64,000 nucleotides of DNA from Billgrantia lactosivorans (GTDB taxonomy: Bacteria > Pseudomonadota > Gammaproteobacteria > Pseudomonadales > Halomonadaceae), in the NCBI RefSeq assembly GCF_003254665.1, contig NZ_QHGY01000008.1, positions 62,001 through 126,000 of the forward strand, written 5' to 3'. How positions within the stretch are numbered: position 1 is the stretch's first letter; each line of letters starts with the position of its first letter. Below, one piece after another: positions 28,236-36,745 of this stretch. The notes under the pieces are model-generated. The model searched no databases and was not told where the DNA came from. It saw nothing but the letters and a program-made list of their open reading frames with translations. The translations under genes and the position numbers were made by a program.

Positions 28236-28643
28236 ATGCCCAACAGGGCCCCCACCATCGTTCGCGAGATCATGTCCCGGGATTGCTACCGGGTCACCGG
28301 CAACACCTCGATCACGACCCTGGCCGAAGGCCTCGCCCTGCACCGCCTGCCTGGCGTACCGGTCGTCGACGATCACGACCAGCTGATCGGCTTCATCTCC
28401 GAGCAGGACGTGATGGGCAAGCTGCTCCAGAGCGCCTACCTCAATGACGAAGCCCCCCTGGTGAAGGAGCTGATGCGCAATGAGGTCCTGTCCGTCTCGC
28501 CCACCAAGAGCATCACCGACCTGGCCCAGGAGATGCTTGGCCAGAAGCCCAAGGTCTACCCGGTAACCGAGCAGGGCCGCCTGTGCGGCATCGTGACCCG
28601 TCGTGACGTGCTGACCGCCATCCTGCGCATGCGATACAGCTAG
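28236..28643 (+). CDS. CBS-domain pair protein
   Basis: This 135-residue protein consists of two CBS repeats, about residues 8-66 ('IMSRDCYRVTGNTSITTLAE', 'GVPVVDDHDQLIGFISEQDV') and 75-133 ('LMRNEVLSVSPTKSITDLAQ', 'VYPVTEQGRLCGIVTRRDVL'). Stand-alone CBS pairs bind adenosyl nucleotides and usually act as sensors. No partner gene is adjacent; YqaE is divergent. Just after the stop is a GC hairpin, CCCCGGC/GCCGGGG (28651-28669), without a T-run. Confidence 0.88.
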   Translation: MPNRAPTIVREIMSRDCYRVTGNTSITTLAEGLALHRLPGVPVVDDHDQLIGFISEQDVMGKLLQSAYLNDEAPLVKELMRNEVLSVSPTKSITDLAQEMLGQKPKVYPVTEQGRLCGIVTRRDVLTAILRMRYS

Positions 28644-29011
28644 ACCTTGGCCCCGGCGGCAGGCCGGGGCACGGCAACCTCCCCGGGCGAGACGAACGAC
28701 ACTGTGGCGGGGCCCGCACCTCGTCACGGCCACTTGCTGCACGCCACCATCAGCACGCCACCCATAAAAAACCGCCCATGACGGTAGTCATGGGCGGCAA
28801 GATCGAAACTGCGAGCCAGAGCAACAGTGTTAGCGACTGCCATCGCGCTGTTGCCTGTACCAGATATGACAGCAGCAAGCAAAAAAGTTCGCCAGTGTTC
28901 GGTAATTTTTTTGCGGCCCAACGAAAAACAAGCACTTAGCGTCCGGCAAAGGTGAATTTCACGCCCCCGCTTGCAATGCCCAAGCCCTTGGTTTTACTAT
29001 CGAAACGCCTC
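28644..29011. other. Intergenic region between the CBS gene and tRNA-Gly
   Basis: About 370 bases with no convincing protein gene. The only short frames on the minus strand read through the terminator at 28760-28798. The stretch 28880-28935 is AT-richer than its surroundings and contains several A or T runs. See the terminator entry and the small-RNA finding. Confidence 0.6.
28760..28798 (-). terminator. Strong orphan rho-independent terminator
   Basis: Reading the minus strand, CCGCCCATGAC and GTCATGGGCGG form a perfect 11-bp stem with a 4-base loop, followed directly by a run of six T. No protein-coding gene lies upstream on the minus strand before the oppositely oriented tRNA-Gly at 29012. 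The transcript it ends must therefore begin within about 230 bases. Confidence 0.85.
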
Positions 29012-29085
29012 GCGGGTGTAGCTCAATGGTAGAGCAGAAGCTTCCCAAGCTTAAGACGAGGGTTCGATTCCCTTCACCCGCTCCA
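29012..29085 (+). tRNA. tRNA-Gly (anticodon CCC)
   Basis: The 74-base sequence folds as a full cloverleaf. The acceptor stem GCGGGTG/CACCCGC is perfect. The D-arm is GCTC-AATGGTA-GAGC. The anticodon loop TTCCCAA has CCC at 29044-29046. The T-arm has GGTTCGATTCC. CCA is encoded at 29083-29085. The terminal anticodon-stem pair (27-43) reads G-A, a mismatch; the other four pairs are good. No other tRNA is nearby. Confidence 0.96.
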
Positions 29086-29158
29086 GAACCGGCAGCAGGT
29101 CGCTGCACCAGGCGGCAGAGCGTAGGCCTGGCCGTCCTTTCCCCAGCGTGGCACTTCC

Positions 29159-29533
29159 ATGGCACTCTTCCTGCTCATCTTCGCCGTCTGCCTGTTCGTC
29201 ATCGGTGGTGTGGTACTGATCCTGCTGTTCTCGCGCACGCCGCGCTATCGCACCGAGCCGGAGCAACTCCTCGAGCTGTTCGACAAGGCGCTGGCCAGCC
29301 AGGTCGGCGAAAACGAGTGGAACCTCGTTATCAACTACCCGATCCGTCACGACGATTACCTCGACGGCGTGCGCCGCCGCGCCCGCCTCCTGATGCAGGA
29401 GCATGGCCGCCACTGGCAGGTCGCCCAGGGCAAGCCCCTGCTCGACAAGACCGGCCACGCGGAGCTGACCGCGCTGCGCAACCACCTCGCCGCCCACCAT
29501 CGCCTGCGCACGCGTCAGCGCGACGGCTCATAG
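29159..29533 (+). CDS. Hypothetical membrane-anchored protein
   Basis: This 124-residue protein has one N-terminal hydrophobic segment (about residues 3-25, 'LFLLIFAVCLFVIGGVVLIL'). A hydrophilic, mostly helical domain follows, with 'LLELFDKALASQVGENEW' and 'DDYLDGVRRRARLLMQEHG'. I do not recognise a family. The ribosome site before ATG 29159 is weak, so the start is uncertain, but the codon usage and lack of a competing frame support a real gene. It lies between tRNA-Gly and the AraC-type regulator. Confidence 0.6.
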   Translation: MALFLLIFAVCLFVIGGVVLILLFSRTPRYRTEPEQLLELFDKALASQVGENEWNLVINYPIRHDDYLDGVRRRARLLMQEHGRHWQVAQGKPLLDKTGHAELTALRNHLAAHHRLRTRQRDGS

Positions 29534-29593
29534 CACCGGCCGGTCACTGCCTGTGGTATGCTTCGATGCGATAGCCACAGGCGGGAGGCCCTC

Positions 29594-30403
29594 ATGTCCA
29601 GCGTCATACGCCAGATACCGCTCGACACCGCTACCCAGCATCACGCCCACGACTTCCATCAGATCGTCATCGGCCTGCACGGCCGCGCGGAATTCGAGAT
29701 CGAGGGTCTGGGCGGCGCCATTTCCGCCCTCTCCGGCTGCATCGTGCCTGCCAACCACGTGCACCACTACATGGGCCAGGGTGAGAACCGCCAGCTCATC
29801 CTCGACCTGCCCGCCGACGCGCCCTCCCTCACCGGCTATCACCACGAGCTGTCACGGCTGTTCGACGCCCCGCGCTTCTTCGCCCTGGACACGCCGCTCA
29901 AGCACTTCCTGGACTTCCTGCTGCTCGAGCAGGCCGCCAGCCGGCACCTGAACACCGCCCAGAGCGATCGCCTGGCCGCCACCTTCCTCGGCTGCCTGCA
30001 CGCCAGGCTTGGCGCCACTACGCCAACCCCGCCGATGCGACGCCTCGACCTGGTCAAGCTCGACCGCTTCATCGACCGCCACCTGGCCTCGTCGATCTCG
30101 GTGGCCGACCTGGCCGCCCAGGCGTGCCTCAGCGAAGCGCATTTCCGCAGCCGCTTCCGTGAGCAGACCGGCCTCTCCCCGTGGCAGTACGTACGCCGCC
30201 GCCGCCTGGAAGCGGCTCGCCGCCTGCTCGAGGAGAGCCGCATGCCGCTGTCCCAGATCGCCCTCAACACCGGCTTTGCCCACCAGAGCGCCCTGTCGCA
30301 CGCGTTTCGCAGCGCCTACGGCCATCCTCCCAGCCAGCTTCGACGCGCCCGGCTGGAGCGCTCCCCGGGCGTCACCGCAAACCGACTACCACATACGACT
30401 TAA
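29594..30403 (+). CDS. AraC-family transcriptional regulator, likely proline utilisation regulator
   Basis: This 269-residue protein has an N-terminal cupin-like sensor domain with 'HHAHDFHQIVIGLHGRAEFE' and 'VPANHVHHYMGQGENRQL'. The C-terminal part (about 165-255) has two HTH motifs, 'SVADLAAQACLSEAHFRSRF' and 'PLSQIALNTGFAHQSALSHA'. GGGAGG precedes ATG 29594; an earlier ATG at 29558 has no ribosome site. It lies directly upstream of putA-putP in the same direction. In pseudomonads an AraC/XylS protein (PruR) next to putA activates proline catabolism, so the same role is inferred here. Confidence 0.85.
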   Translation: MSSVIRQIPLDTATQHHAHDFHQIVIGLHGRAEFEIEGLGGAISALSGCIVPANHVHHYMGQGENRQLILDLPADAPSLTGYHHELSRLFDAPRFFALDTPLKHFLDFLLLEQAASRHLNTAQSDRLAATFLGCLHARLGATTPTPPMRRLDLVKLDRFIDRHLASSISVADLAAQACLSEAHFRSRFREQTGLSPWQYVRRRRLEAARRLLEESRMPLSQIALNTGFAHQSALSHAFRSAYGHPPSQLRRARLERSPGVTANRLPHTT

Positions 30404-30472
30404 GTCGCAATTTCAATCCCCCTTCCCGCGAGTCCCGCGAAATCGGCAAATCCTTCCGGGGTTTTGACAAGC

Positions 30473-30487
30473 AGGCACGCCGTTCGC
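30473..30487 (+). promoter_or_regulatory. Possible sigma-54 type promoter of putA (weak)
   Basis: The sequence AGGCACGCCGTTCGC has GG and GC separated by exactly ten bases and keeps GGCAC of the -24 element. The -12 part is TCGC rather than TTGC. It lies 94 bases before the putA start. This is an inspection-level match only; no sigma70 promoter of correct spacing stands out in the same interval. Confidence 0.25.
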
Positions 30488-30580
30488 CCCCTACAGTCAA
30501 GGAAGAACACCCATGCTCCGGCGCTACGTCCGGCGCATGGTCCTTGCCGTTACAGGACGGGTGACATCCGGGGAATACCT

Positions 30581-33500
30581 ATGCTCAACGCCAACACAAT
30601 GCTGGAGGCTGCCTCCTGGCAGCAGGATCTCGATACCCTGTTCTCGCGCATCAGTGACCATTACATCGTGGACGAGGAAGCCTTCGTCCAGGAGCTGGTC
30701 GACGTGCTGAGTGCCGATCCCGAGGACTTCCGACGCATCGCGAGCAAGACCGCCGAGCTGGTCCGTGAAGTGCGCGAGATGGACACCGCGGTGGACACCA
30801 TCGACGAGCTGCTCCAGCAGTACAGCCTCGATACCCACGAGGGGCTGATGCTGATGTGCCTGGCCGAGGCCATGCTGCGCATCCCCGACACGGCCACGGC
30901 CGACGCGCTGATCGAGGACAAGCTGGGCCCCGCCGACTGGAAGGCACACGTCGGGAAGAGCGACTCCTGGCTGGTCAACGCCTCCACCTGGGGCCTGCTG
31001 ATGACCGGCCGCGTGGTCACCCTCGACAAGCCGCGCGACGGCAAGCCCTCGGGCTTCATCAACCGCATGGTCAATCGCATGGGCGAGCCCGTGATCCGCC
31101 GCGCGATGTACGAGGCGATGAAGATCATGGGCAAGCAGTTCGTGCTCGGCCGTGACATCGACGAGGCGCTGAAGCGCTCGCGGCCGCTGTTCGACAAGGG
31201 CTACACCTACTCCTACGACATGCTGGGCGAGGCAGCGCGCACCCGAGCCGATGCCAAGCGCTATTTCGACGACTACGCGCTTGCCATCGAGCGGGTCGGC
31301 CTGACCGGCGCCAAGCTCGCCGAGCATACGCCAGCGCCCTCGGTGTCGATCAAGCTGTCGGCGCTGCATCCGCGCTACGAGTTCGGTCGCCGCGAACAGG
31401 TCCTGCGCGAACTGGTCGGCAGCGTCCGGGAACTGGTCGCCATGGCACGCCAGCGCAGCGTGGCGCTGACCATCGACGCCGAGGAGGTCGACCGCCTGGA
31501 GCTGTCGCTGGAGGTGTTCCGCGCCGTCTACGAGAGCGACGACTGCCGGGGCTGGGGCCATTTCGGCCTGGTGGTGCAGGCCTACTCCAAGCGCGCCCTG
31601 CCGGTGCTGCACTACCTCAACCGCCTGGCCGAGCGCCAGGGCGACGAGATCCCCGTGCGCCTGGTCAAGGGCGCCTACTGGGACAGCGAGATCAAGGAGT
31701 CCCAGCAGCTCGGCGTCGACGGCTACCCGGTCTACACGCGCAAGGCGTGCACCGACGTCGCCTACCTGGTGTGCGCACGCTTCCTGCTTTCCGATCAGAC
31801 CCGCGCCCGCATCTTTCCGCAGTTCGCCACCCATAACGCCCACACCATCAGCACCATCCTCGAGATGGGCAACGAGGCCACACGCCCGTTCGAGTTCCAG
31901 CGCCTTCACGGCATGGGCGAAGCGCTCTACGATGCGGCGCTGAAGCGCGCCCCCCGGGGCACCTACTGCCGCATCTATGCCCCGGTGGGCGCGCACAAGG
32001 ACCTGCTGCCCTACCTGGTGCGCCGCCTGCTCGAGAACGGCGCCAACTCCTCGTTCGTGCACCAGCTGGTCGACCCCAAGGTGCCGGTGGAGTCGCTCTG
32101 CGAGCATCCGGTGGAGGCGCTGGCCCAGTACAAGACCTTGGCCAATCCGAGAATCCCCCTGCCCCGGGACATCTACGGGGCCAAGCGCAGGAACTCGCGG
32201 GGCGTCAACCTCAACGTGCGCAGCCACTACGAGCCGCTGATGAAGGCCATGGCGGGATTCATGGAGCGCAGCTACGAGGTCGGCCCGCTGCTCGCCTTTG
32301 CCGTGGAACGGGATCCCGCCAGCGTTCACGAGGTGTTCAGTCCCTACGATCGTCGCCAGCGGGTCGGCAGCGTGCAGTGGACCCGCCGTGACCAGGCCGC
32401 CCGTGCCGTGGACGCCGCCTGGGCCGCCTTCCCGCGCTGGGAAGCCACGCCGGTGGCCGAGCGCGCCGCCATCGTTCGCCGCCTGGGCGACCTGATGGAG
32501 GAGAACATGGCCGAACTGATGGCGCTGTGCTCCCGCGAGGGCGGCAAGCTGCTCACCGACGGCGTCGACGAGATCCGCGAAGCGGTGGATTTCTGCCGCT
32601 ACTATGCCATGCGCGCCGAGGAGCAGTTCGGTGAGCCGATCGAGCTGCCCGGCCCCACCGGCGAGTCGAACCAACTGATGCTGAACGGCAAGGGCGTATT
32701 CGCCGCGATCAGTCCATGGAACTTCCCGGTGGCAATCTTCTGCGGCCAGATGGTCGCCGCCGCCGTGGCCGGCAACAGCGTACTGGCCAAGCCCGCCGAG
32801 CAGACCTCCATCGTCGCCCACCGGGTCGTGGAGCTGCTCTACGAAGCCGGCATGCCGCGCGACGTGGTTCAGCTGCTGCCGGGCGACGGCCCCACCGTGG
32901 GCAGCGTGCTCACCTCCGACCCGCGCATCACCGGGGTCGTCTTCACCGGCGGCACCGACACCGCACAGATCATCAACCGTGCCCTGGCGGCGCGCGAGAA
33001 CGCCCCGCTGCCGGCGCTGGTCGCCGAGACCGGCGGCATGAACGCCCTGATCGTCGATTCCACCGCCCTGCCGGAGCAGGTCGTGGCCGATGTGGTCCAG
33101 TCCGCCTACCAGAGTGCCGGCCAGCGCTGCAGCGCGCTGCGCGTACTCTACCTGCAGGACGACGTGGCCGATCGCGTCCTCGAGATCCTGCGCGGCGCCA
33201 TGGAGGAGCTTCACGTCGGCGACCCGCGCGATCTGGGCACCGACGTGGGGCCGGTGATCGACGAGGATGCGCGCAGGAACCTGCTGGCCCACATCGAACG
33301 GCTCAAGGGCGAGGGGCGCCTGCTGGCGGAGACCCGCCTGGATCCGGCCCACACCGCACACGGCACCTTCGTGCCGCCGGTGGCCTTCCGCATCGACGCC
33401 ATCGACGCCCTGGAGCGGGAGCAGTTCGGCCCGGTGCTGCACGTGGTGCGCTACAAGGCCAGCGAGATCGAAGAGGTACTGGAGTCGATCAACGCCAAGG

Positions 33501-33772
33501 GTTACGGGCTAACGTTCGGGGTACATAGCCGCAACGAATCCTTTGCACAGCTCGTCGCCCAGAGGATTCGCGTTGGCAATGTCTATATAAACCGGAATAT
33601 CATCGGCGCCGTCGTGGGCGTACAGCCGTTCGGCGGCCAGGGCCTATCCGGCACCGGCCCCAAGGCGGGCGGACCGCACTACCTGCTGCGTTTCGCCACG
33701 GAGAAAACGGTGACCGTCAATACCGCCGCCCTGGGCGGCAATGCGTCGCTGCTTGCGCTGGGAGACGAGTGA
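30581..33772 (+). CDS. putA: Bifunctional proline dehydrogenase / P5C dehydrogenase
   Basis: This 1063-residue protein has an N-terminal proline dehydrogenase barrel (about residues 80-480; 'SVSIKLSALHPRYE', 'IPVRLVKGAYWDSEIKESQQ', 'FATHNAHTISTI'). The aldehyde dehydrogenase domain (about 540-1000) has 'ISPWNFPVAIFCGQMVAAA', 'FTGGTDTAQIIN', 'AETGGMN' and the catalytic cysteine C850 in AGQRCSALR. It oxidises proline to glutamate in two steps. It lacks the N-terminal ribbon-helix-helix DNA-binding domain of E. coli PutA, so it should not repress itself. Regulation is probably by the adjacent AraC protein. putP follows after 42 bases. Confidence 0.96.
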   Translation: MLNANTMLEAASWQQDLDTLFSRISDHYIVDEEAFVQELVDVLSADPEDFRRIASKTAELVREVREMDTAVDTIDELLQQYSLDTHEGLMLMCLAEAMLRIPDTATADALIEDKLGPADWKAHVGKSDSWLVNASTWGLLMTGRVVTLDKPRDGKPSGFINRMVNRMGEPVIRRAMYEAMKIMGKQFVLGRDIDEALKRSRPLFDKGYTYSYDMLGEAARTRADAKRYFDDYALAIERVGLTGAKLAEHTPAPSVSIKLSALHPRYEFGRREQVLRELVGSVRELVAMARQRSVALTIDAEEVDRLELSLEVFRAVYESDDCRGWGHFGLVVQAYSKRALPVLHYLNRLAERQGDEIPVRLVKGAYWDSEIKESQQLGVDGYPVYTRKACTDVAYLVCARFLLSDQTRARIFPQFATHNAHTISTILEMGNEATRPFEFQRLHGMGEALYDAALKRAPRGTYCRIYAPVGAHKDLLPYLVRRLLENGANSSFVHQLVDPKVPVESLCEHPVEALAQYKTLANPRIPLPRDIYGAKRRNSRGVNLNVRSHYEPLMKAMAGFMERSYEVGPLLAFAVERDPASVHEVFSPYDRRQRVGSVQWTRRDQAARAVDAAWAAFPRWEATPVAERAAIVRRLGDLMEENMAELMALCSREGGKLLTDGVDEIREAVDFCRYYAMRAEEQFGEPIELPGPTGESNQLMLNGKGVFAAISPWNFPVAIFCGQMVAAAVAGNSVLAKPAEQTSIVAHRVVELLYEAGMPRDVVQLLPGDGPTVGSVLTSDPRITGVVFTGGTDTAQIINRALAARENAPLPALVAETGGMNALIVDSTALPEQVVADVVQSAYQSAGQRCSALRVLYLQDDVADRVLEILRGAMEELHVGDPRDLGTDVGPVIDEDARRNLLAHIERLKGEGRLLAETRLDPAHTAHGTFVPPVAFRIDAIDALEREQFGPVLHVVRYKASEIEEVLESINAKGYGLTFGVHSRNESFAQLVAQRIRVGNVYINRNIIGAVVGVQPFGGQGLSGTGPKAGGPHYLLRFATEKTVTVNTAALGGNASLLALGDE

Positions 33773-33814
33773 CCAGACTCGTCTATGACCACAAGAAGAT
33801 TGAAGGAACCCCCA

Positions 33815-35293
33815 ATGGTAGAGAACAACATGGCTATCGGCTTCACCTTCGCGGTGTATCTCATCGTGATGCTAGGCATCGGTATCGTGGCCTACATGCG
33901 TACCACCAACCTTTCCGACTACATCCTCGGCGGCCGCTCGCTCGGCCCCTGGACCTCGGCGATCTCCGCCGGGGCGTCGGACATGTCGGGCTGGCTGCTG
34001 CTGGGCCTGCCCGGTGCCGCCTATGTCAGCGGCATCTCGGCCAGCTGGATCGCCATCGGCCTGCTGATCGGCACCTGGCTCAACTGGCTGATCGTGGCGC
34101 GCCGCCTGCGCCTCTACAGCTTCAAGGTCAGCGATGCCCTGACCCTGCCCGAGTATTTCGCCAACCGCTTCCGTGACAAGTCACAGCTGCTGCGCGTGAT
34201 ATCGGCGGTGTTCATCCTGATGTTCTTCCTCTTCTACACCAGCTCCGGGCTGGTCGCCGGCGGCCGGCTGTTCGAGACGGTGTTCGGGCTCGATTACACC
34301 GTCGCCGTGACCATCGGCACCCTGACGATCATCTCCTACACCTTCATCGGCGGCTTCCTGGCGGTCTCCTGGACCGACCTGATCCAGGGCCTGATGATGG
34401 CCGCGGCGCTCGCCATCGTGCCGATCATCGCCTTCGGCGACCTGGGCGGCACCAGCGGCGCCGGCGCCGCTCTCGCCGCCGAAAGCGAGTACATGCTTTC
34501 CTGGTTCCGCGACGCCTCCAGCGGCGAGGCGCTGACCGTCATCGGCATCGTCAGCTCGCTGGCCTGGGGCCTGGGCTACTTCGGCCAGCCACACATCCTG
34601 GCGCGCTTCGCCGCCATTCGCAGTGATCGCGACATTCCCGCCGCGCGCCGCATTGCCGTGACCTGGACCGCCATCGCCCTGATCAGCTCGATCGCCGTGG
34701 GCCTGCTCGGGGTGGGCTTCGTGCAGCGGGACCTGGCCGACGGCGAGACCGTGTTCATGGTGATGGTCAACCTGATCTTCCATCCGGTCATCGCCGGCAT
34801 CCTGCTCGCCGCCATCCTCGCCGCGATCATGTCCACCGCCGACTCCCAGCTGCTGGTCTCCTCCTCGGCGCTGACCGACGATTTCTACAAGGCGATCTTC
34901 CGCAAGGACGCCAGCCAGACCGAGCTGGTGTGGATCGGCCGCCTGGCGGTCATCGCCATCGCCGTACTCGCCTACCTGCTGGCGCTCAACCCCGATGCCA
35001 CCGTGCTCGATCTGGTCGCCTACGCCTGGGCCGGCTTCGGTGCCGCCTTCGGCCCGGCGCTGATCATGTCGCTCTACTGGCGGCGCATGAACAAGTGGGG
35101 CGCCCTGGCCGGCATCGTGGTAGGGGGCGTCACCGTGGTGATCTGGGCCGAGCTGTCCGGCGGCATCTTCGATCTCTACGAGATCGTGCCGGGCGTGGTC
35201 CTGGCCTACCTCGCCATCGTGGCGGCAAGCCTCGCCACGGAAGAGCCGGACCTGCGCGTGACCGCCGACTTCGATACCTTCGAGGAGGCATGA
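33815..35293 (+). CDS. putP: Sodium/proline symporter
   Basis: This 492-residue protein of the sodium:solute symporter family has about 13 helices. PutP marks include 'YILGGRSLGPWTSAISAGAS', 'SGWLLLGLPGAAY', 'GLGYFGQPHILARFAA' and 'IMSTADSQLLVSSSAL'. It imports proline with Na+, as nutrient and as an osmolyte. ATG 33815 has GAAGGAA at good distance, so it is preferred to the in-frame ATG at 33785. Co-transcribed with putA and ended by a terminator at 35331-35356. Confidence 0.93.
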   Translation: MVENNMAIGFTFAVYLIVMLGIGIVAYMRTTNLSDYILGGRSLGPWTSAISAGASDMSGWLLLGLPGAAYVSGISASWIAIGLLIGTWLNWLIVARRLRLYSFKVSDALTLPEYFANRFRDKSQLLRVISAVFILMFFLFYTSSGLVAGGRLFETVFGLDYTVAVTIGTLTIISYTFIGGFLAVSWTDLIQGLMMAAALAIVPIIAFGDLGGTSGAGAALAAESEYMLSWFRDASSGEALTVIGIVSSLAWGLGYFGQPHILARFAAIRSDRDIPAARRIAVTWTAIALISSIAVGLLGVGFVQRDLADGETVFMVMVNLIFHPVIAGILLAAILAAIMSTADSQLLVSSSALTDDFYKAIFRKDASQTELVWIGRLAVIAIAVLAYLLALNPDATVLDLVAYAWAGFGAAFGPALIMSLYWRRMNKWGALAGIVVGGVTVVIWAELSGGIFDLYEIVPGVVLAYLAIVAASLATEEPDLRVTADFDTFEEA

Positions 35294-35330
35294 TTACCCG
35301 GCGGGGCGGGAACTGGCCCGCCGGATGACG

Positions 35331-35356
35331 AAAAGCCGCCCTCGTGGCGGCTTTTT
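35331..35356 (+). terminator. Bidirectional terminator after putP
   Basis: AAAA-GCCGCC-CTCGT-GGCGGC-TTTTT (stem 35335-35340 with 35346-35351). The A-run before and T-run after the stem let it serve both putP and the convergent small gene at 35364-35660. Confidence 0.85.
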
Positions 35357-35363
35357 CGTGGCC

Positions 35364-35660
35364 TCACGCCAGCCAGAGGGCACGCGCGATCACCAGCAGG
35401 CAAAAGGCGCACAGCGCCACCAGGCTCACCGGCGGGCGAGTGGCTCGCCGCAGCCAGTGACGGCGAAACTCGAGCCCCAGGGGCTGCATGAAGGCCGCGC
35501 CCAGCGCCCAGACACCCAGCCCGATGGCCGGCATGCGCAGGGACATCGGCAACCCGCTGATCAGCTCGGGTTGAATCAGCAGCCACAGCGCCAGGGCGGC
35601 GGCGATCAGCATGGCTGCCAGCGTCAGCCACATCGGGCGATCCTGAACCTCGCTCATCAT
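35364..35660 (-). CDS. Small hypothetical membrane protein
   Basis: This 98-residue protein has about three hydrophobic segments ('LTLAAMLIAAALALWLLI', 'PAIGLGVWALGAAFMQ' and 'SLVALCAFCLLVIARALWLA'). No family recognised. GGGAGA lies upstream of the double ATG at 35660/35657. It converges on putP across a shared terminator. Confidence 0.62.
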   Translation of the reverse strand: MMSEVQDRPMWLTLAAMLIAAALALWLLIQPELISGLPMSLRMPAIGLGVWALGAAFMQPLGLEFRRHWLRRATRPPVSLVALCAFCLLVIARALWLA

Positions 35661-35930
35661 CTTGCGTTCTCCCGTGTACGCTTACTCAAGGCTTAGCCCC
35701 TGCCGCATCCCGGCGCCATGCTGCAAGACAGCAATAATTGTACAGCTCGTTGCGCCCGGCTTGTCATATTCAAGGCTTTGAAATTAGGCAATCATGCAAT
35801 TATAGCAATCAATCAGGCCAATAACGGCGATAACAAAATTAAACAGGACTTTTAGAAACAGTGTTCGTATAGTAGACAGCGTCCAATGCTGCCGGGAACC
35901 TCCGGCGTTAGAAACCAGGAGGACGCTGTT

Positions 35931-36533
35931 ATGAAACCGATCCGTCTGATTCCTGTGGTTGCCGTTGCAGCCAGCACCCTCTTCGTCAGCCAGGCGGCAC
36001 TGGCCTACGGCGCCGGGGATGTCTTCGTGCGTGGCGGCTTCGCCAAGTCAGAACCAAGCTCCGATAACGGGGAGGTGGCCGGCCAAGACCTTTCCATCGA
36101 GGATTCCAACGGCTTCACCTTCGGCGCGGGCTACCTGTTCCACGACAAGATCGGCGTCGAGCTGAACAGCTCCGAGAAGATCGAGCACGATCTCGCGCTG
36201 GGCGGGGGGGATGCCGGCTCAATCGACCGCATGCCGGTCAACCTGCTGGTCAACTACTACCCGCTGGGTGGGCTGGATTCCAAGGTGCAGCCCTACCTGG
36301 GTGCCGGCGTGAACTACACCCGCTTCTCCGGCGAGCCGGATGGCATCAACGCTGACAATAGCTACGGCGCTGCCGGTCAGGTCGGGATTGATCTCGCCAT
36401 CACGGATAACCTGATGCTGAATGGCTTTGCCAACTATGCCGAAGTTCACTCGGACGTCTCCGCGGCTGGCAGCGAATCGGAAGTCAAGGTGGATCCCCTG
36501 ACCGTCGGCGGCGGCGTGACCTTCCGCTTCTGA
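35931..36533 (+). CDS. OmpW-family outer-membrane protein (copy 1)
   Basis: This 200-residue protein has a signal peptide (about residues 1-25, 'AALAYGAG'). An eight-stranded barrel pattern of the OmpW family follows: 'GFTFGAGYLFHDKIGVEL', 'NLLVNYYPLGG', 'QPYLGAGVNYTRF', ending in phenylalanine (VTFRF). It is probably a narrow outer-membrane channel for small hydrophobic compounds or stress-induced. AGGAGG precedes ATG 35931. The 270 bases upstream are AT-rich with a possible -10 TATAGT (35868-35873) but no clear -35. A terminator follows at 36566. Confidence 0.9.
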   Translation: MKPIRLIPVVAVAASTLFVSQAALAYGAGDVFVRGGFAKSEPSSDNGEVAGQDLSIEDSNGFTFGAGYLFHDKIGVELNSSEKIEHDLALGGGDAGSIDRMPVNLLVNYYPLGGLDSKVQPYLGAGVNYTRFSGEPDGINADNSYGAAGQVGIDLAITDNLMLNGFANYAEVHSDVSAAGSESEVKVDPLTVGGGVTFRF

Positions 36534-36565
36534 TCCACGCCAGGCTGGCAGTACCGCAGTGCGCA

Positions 36566-36593
36566 AGCGCCGGGCCCTTGGCCCGGCGCTTTT
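36566..36593 (+). terminator. Terminator between the two OmpW genes
   Basis: An 11-bp GC stem, AGCGCCGGGCC/GGCCCGGCGCT (36566-36576 with 36580-36590), with a three-base loop and followed by TTT. The two OmpW genes therefore probably have separate promoters. Confidence 0.8.
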
Positions 36594-36745
36594 CGCTTGC
36601 GCCCAAAAAAGCATGTGAAGTGCCTGTTTGGTTGCCGGCAGCAACTATTGCCGTGGGTCAATATTCTGCCGTCAGGCACTGAGTAGACTGGCTTCGTTTG
36701 CCAGCAGCCTCGGGCTGCCCCCTTCGCCAACGACAGGAGTCGACC

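Noticed and set aside
28724-28921. A 65-codon minus-strand frame and an overlapping 61-codon one in the intergenic region
   Set aside because: Both read through a strong rho-independent terminator and lack good ribosome sites; noncoding RNA is more likely.
30524-33442. A 972-codon frame on the minus strand opposite putA, and similar long antisense frames opposite glpV, sufD and sufB
   Set aside because: They mirror strongly conserved genes, are rich in His/Gln/Arg/Gly as expected from reverse reading, and have no domains or ribosome sites.
35740-35880. Possible FNR control site upstream of the first OmpW gene
   Set aside because: OmpW is FNR-regulated in E. coli, but no TTGAT-N4-ATCAA palindrome is visible in the AT-rich leader.
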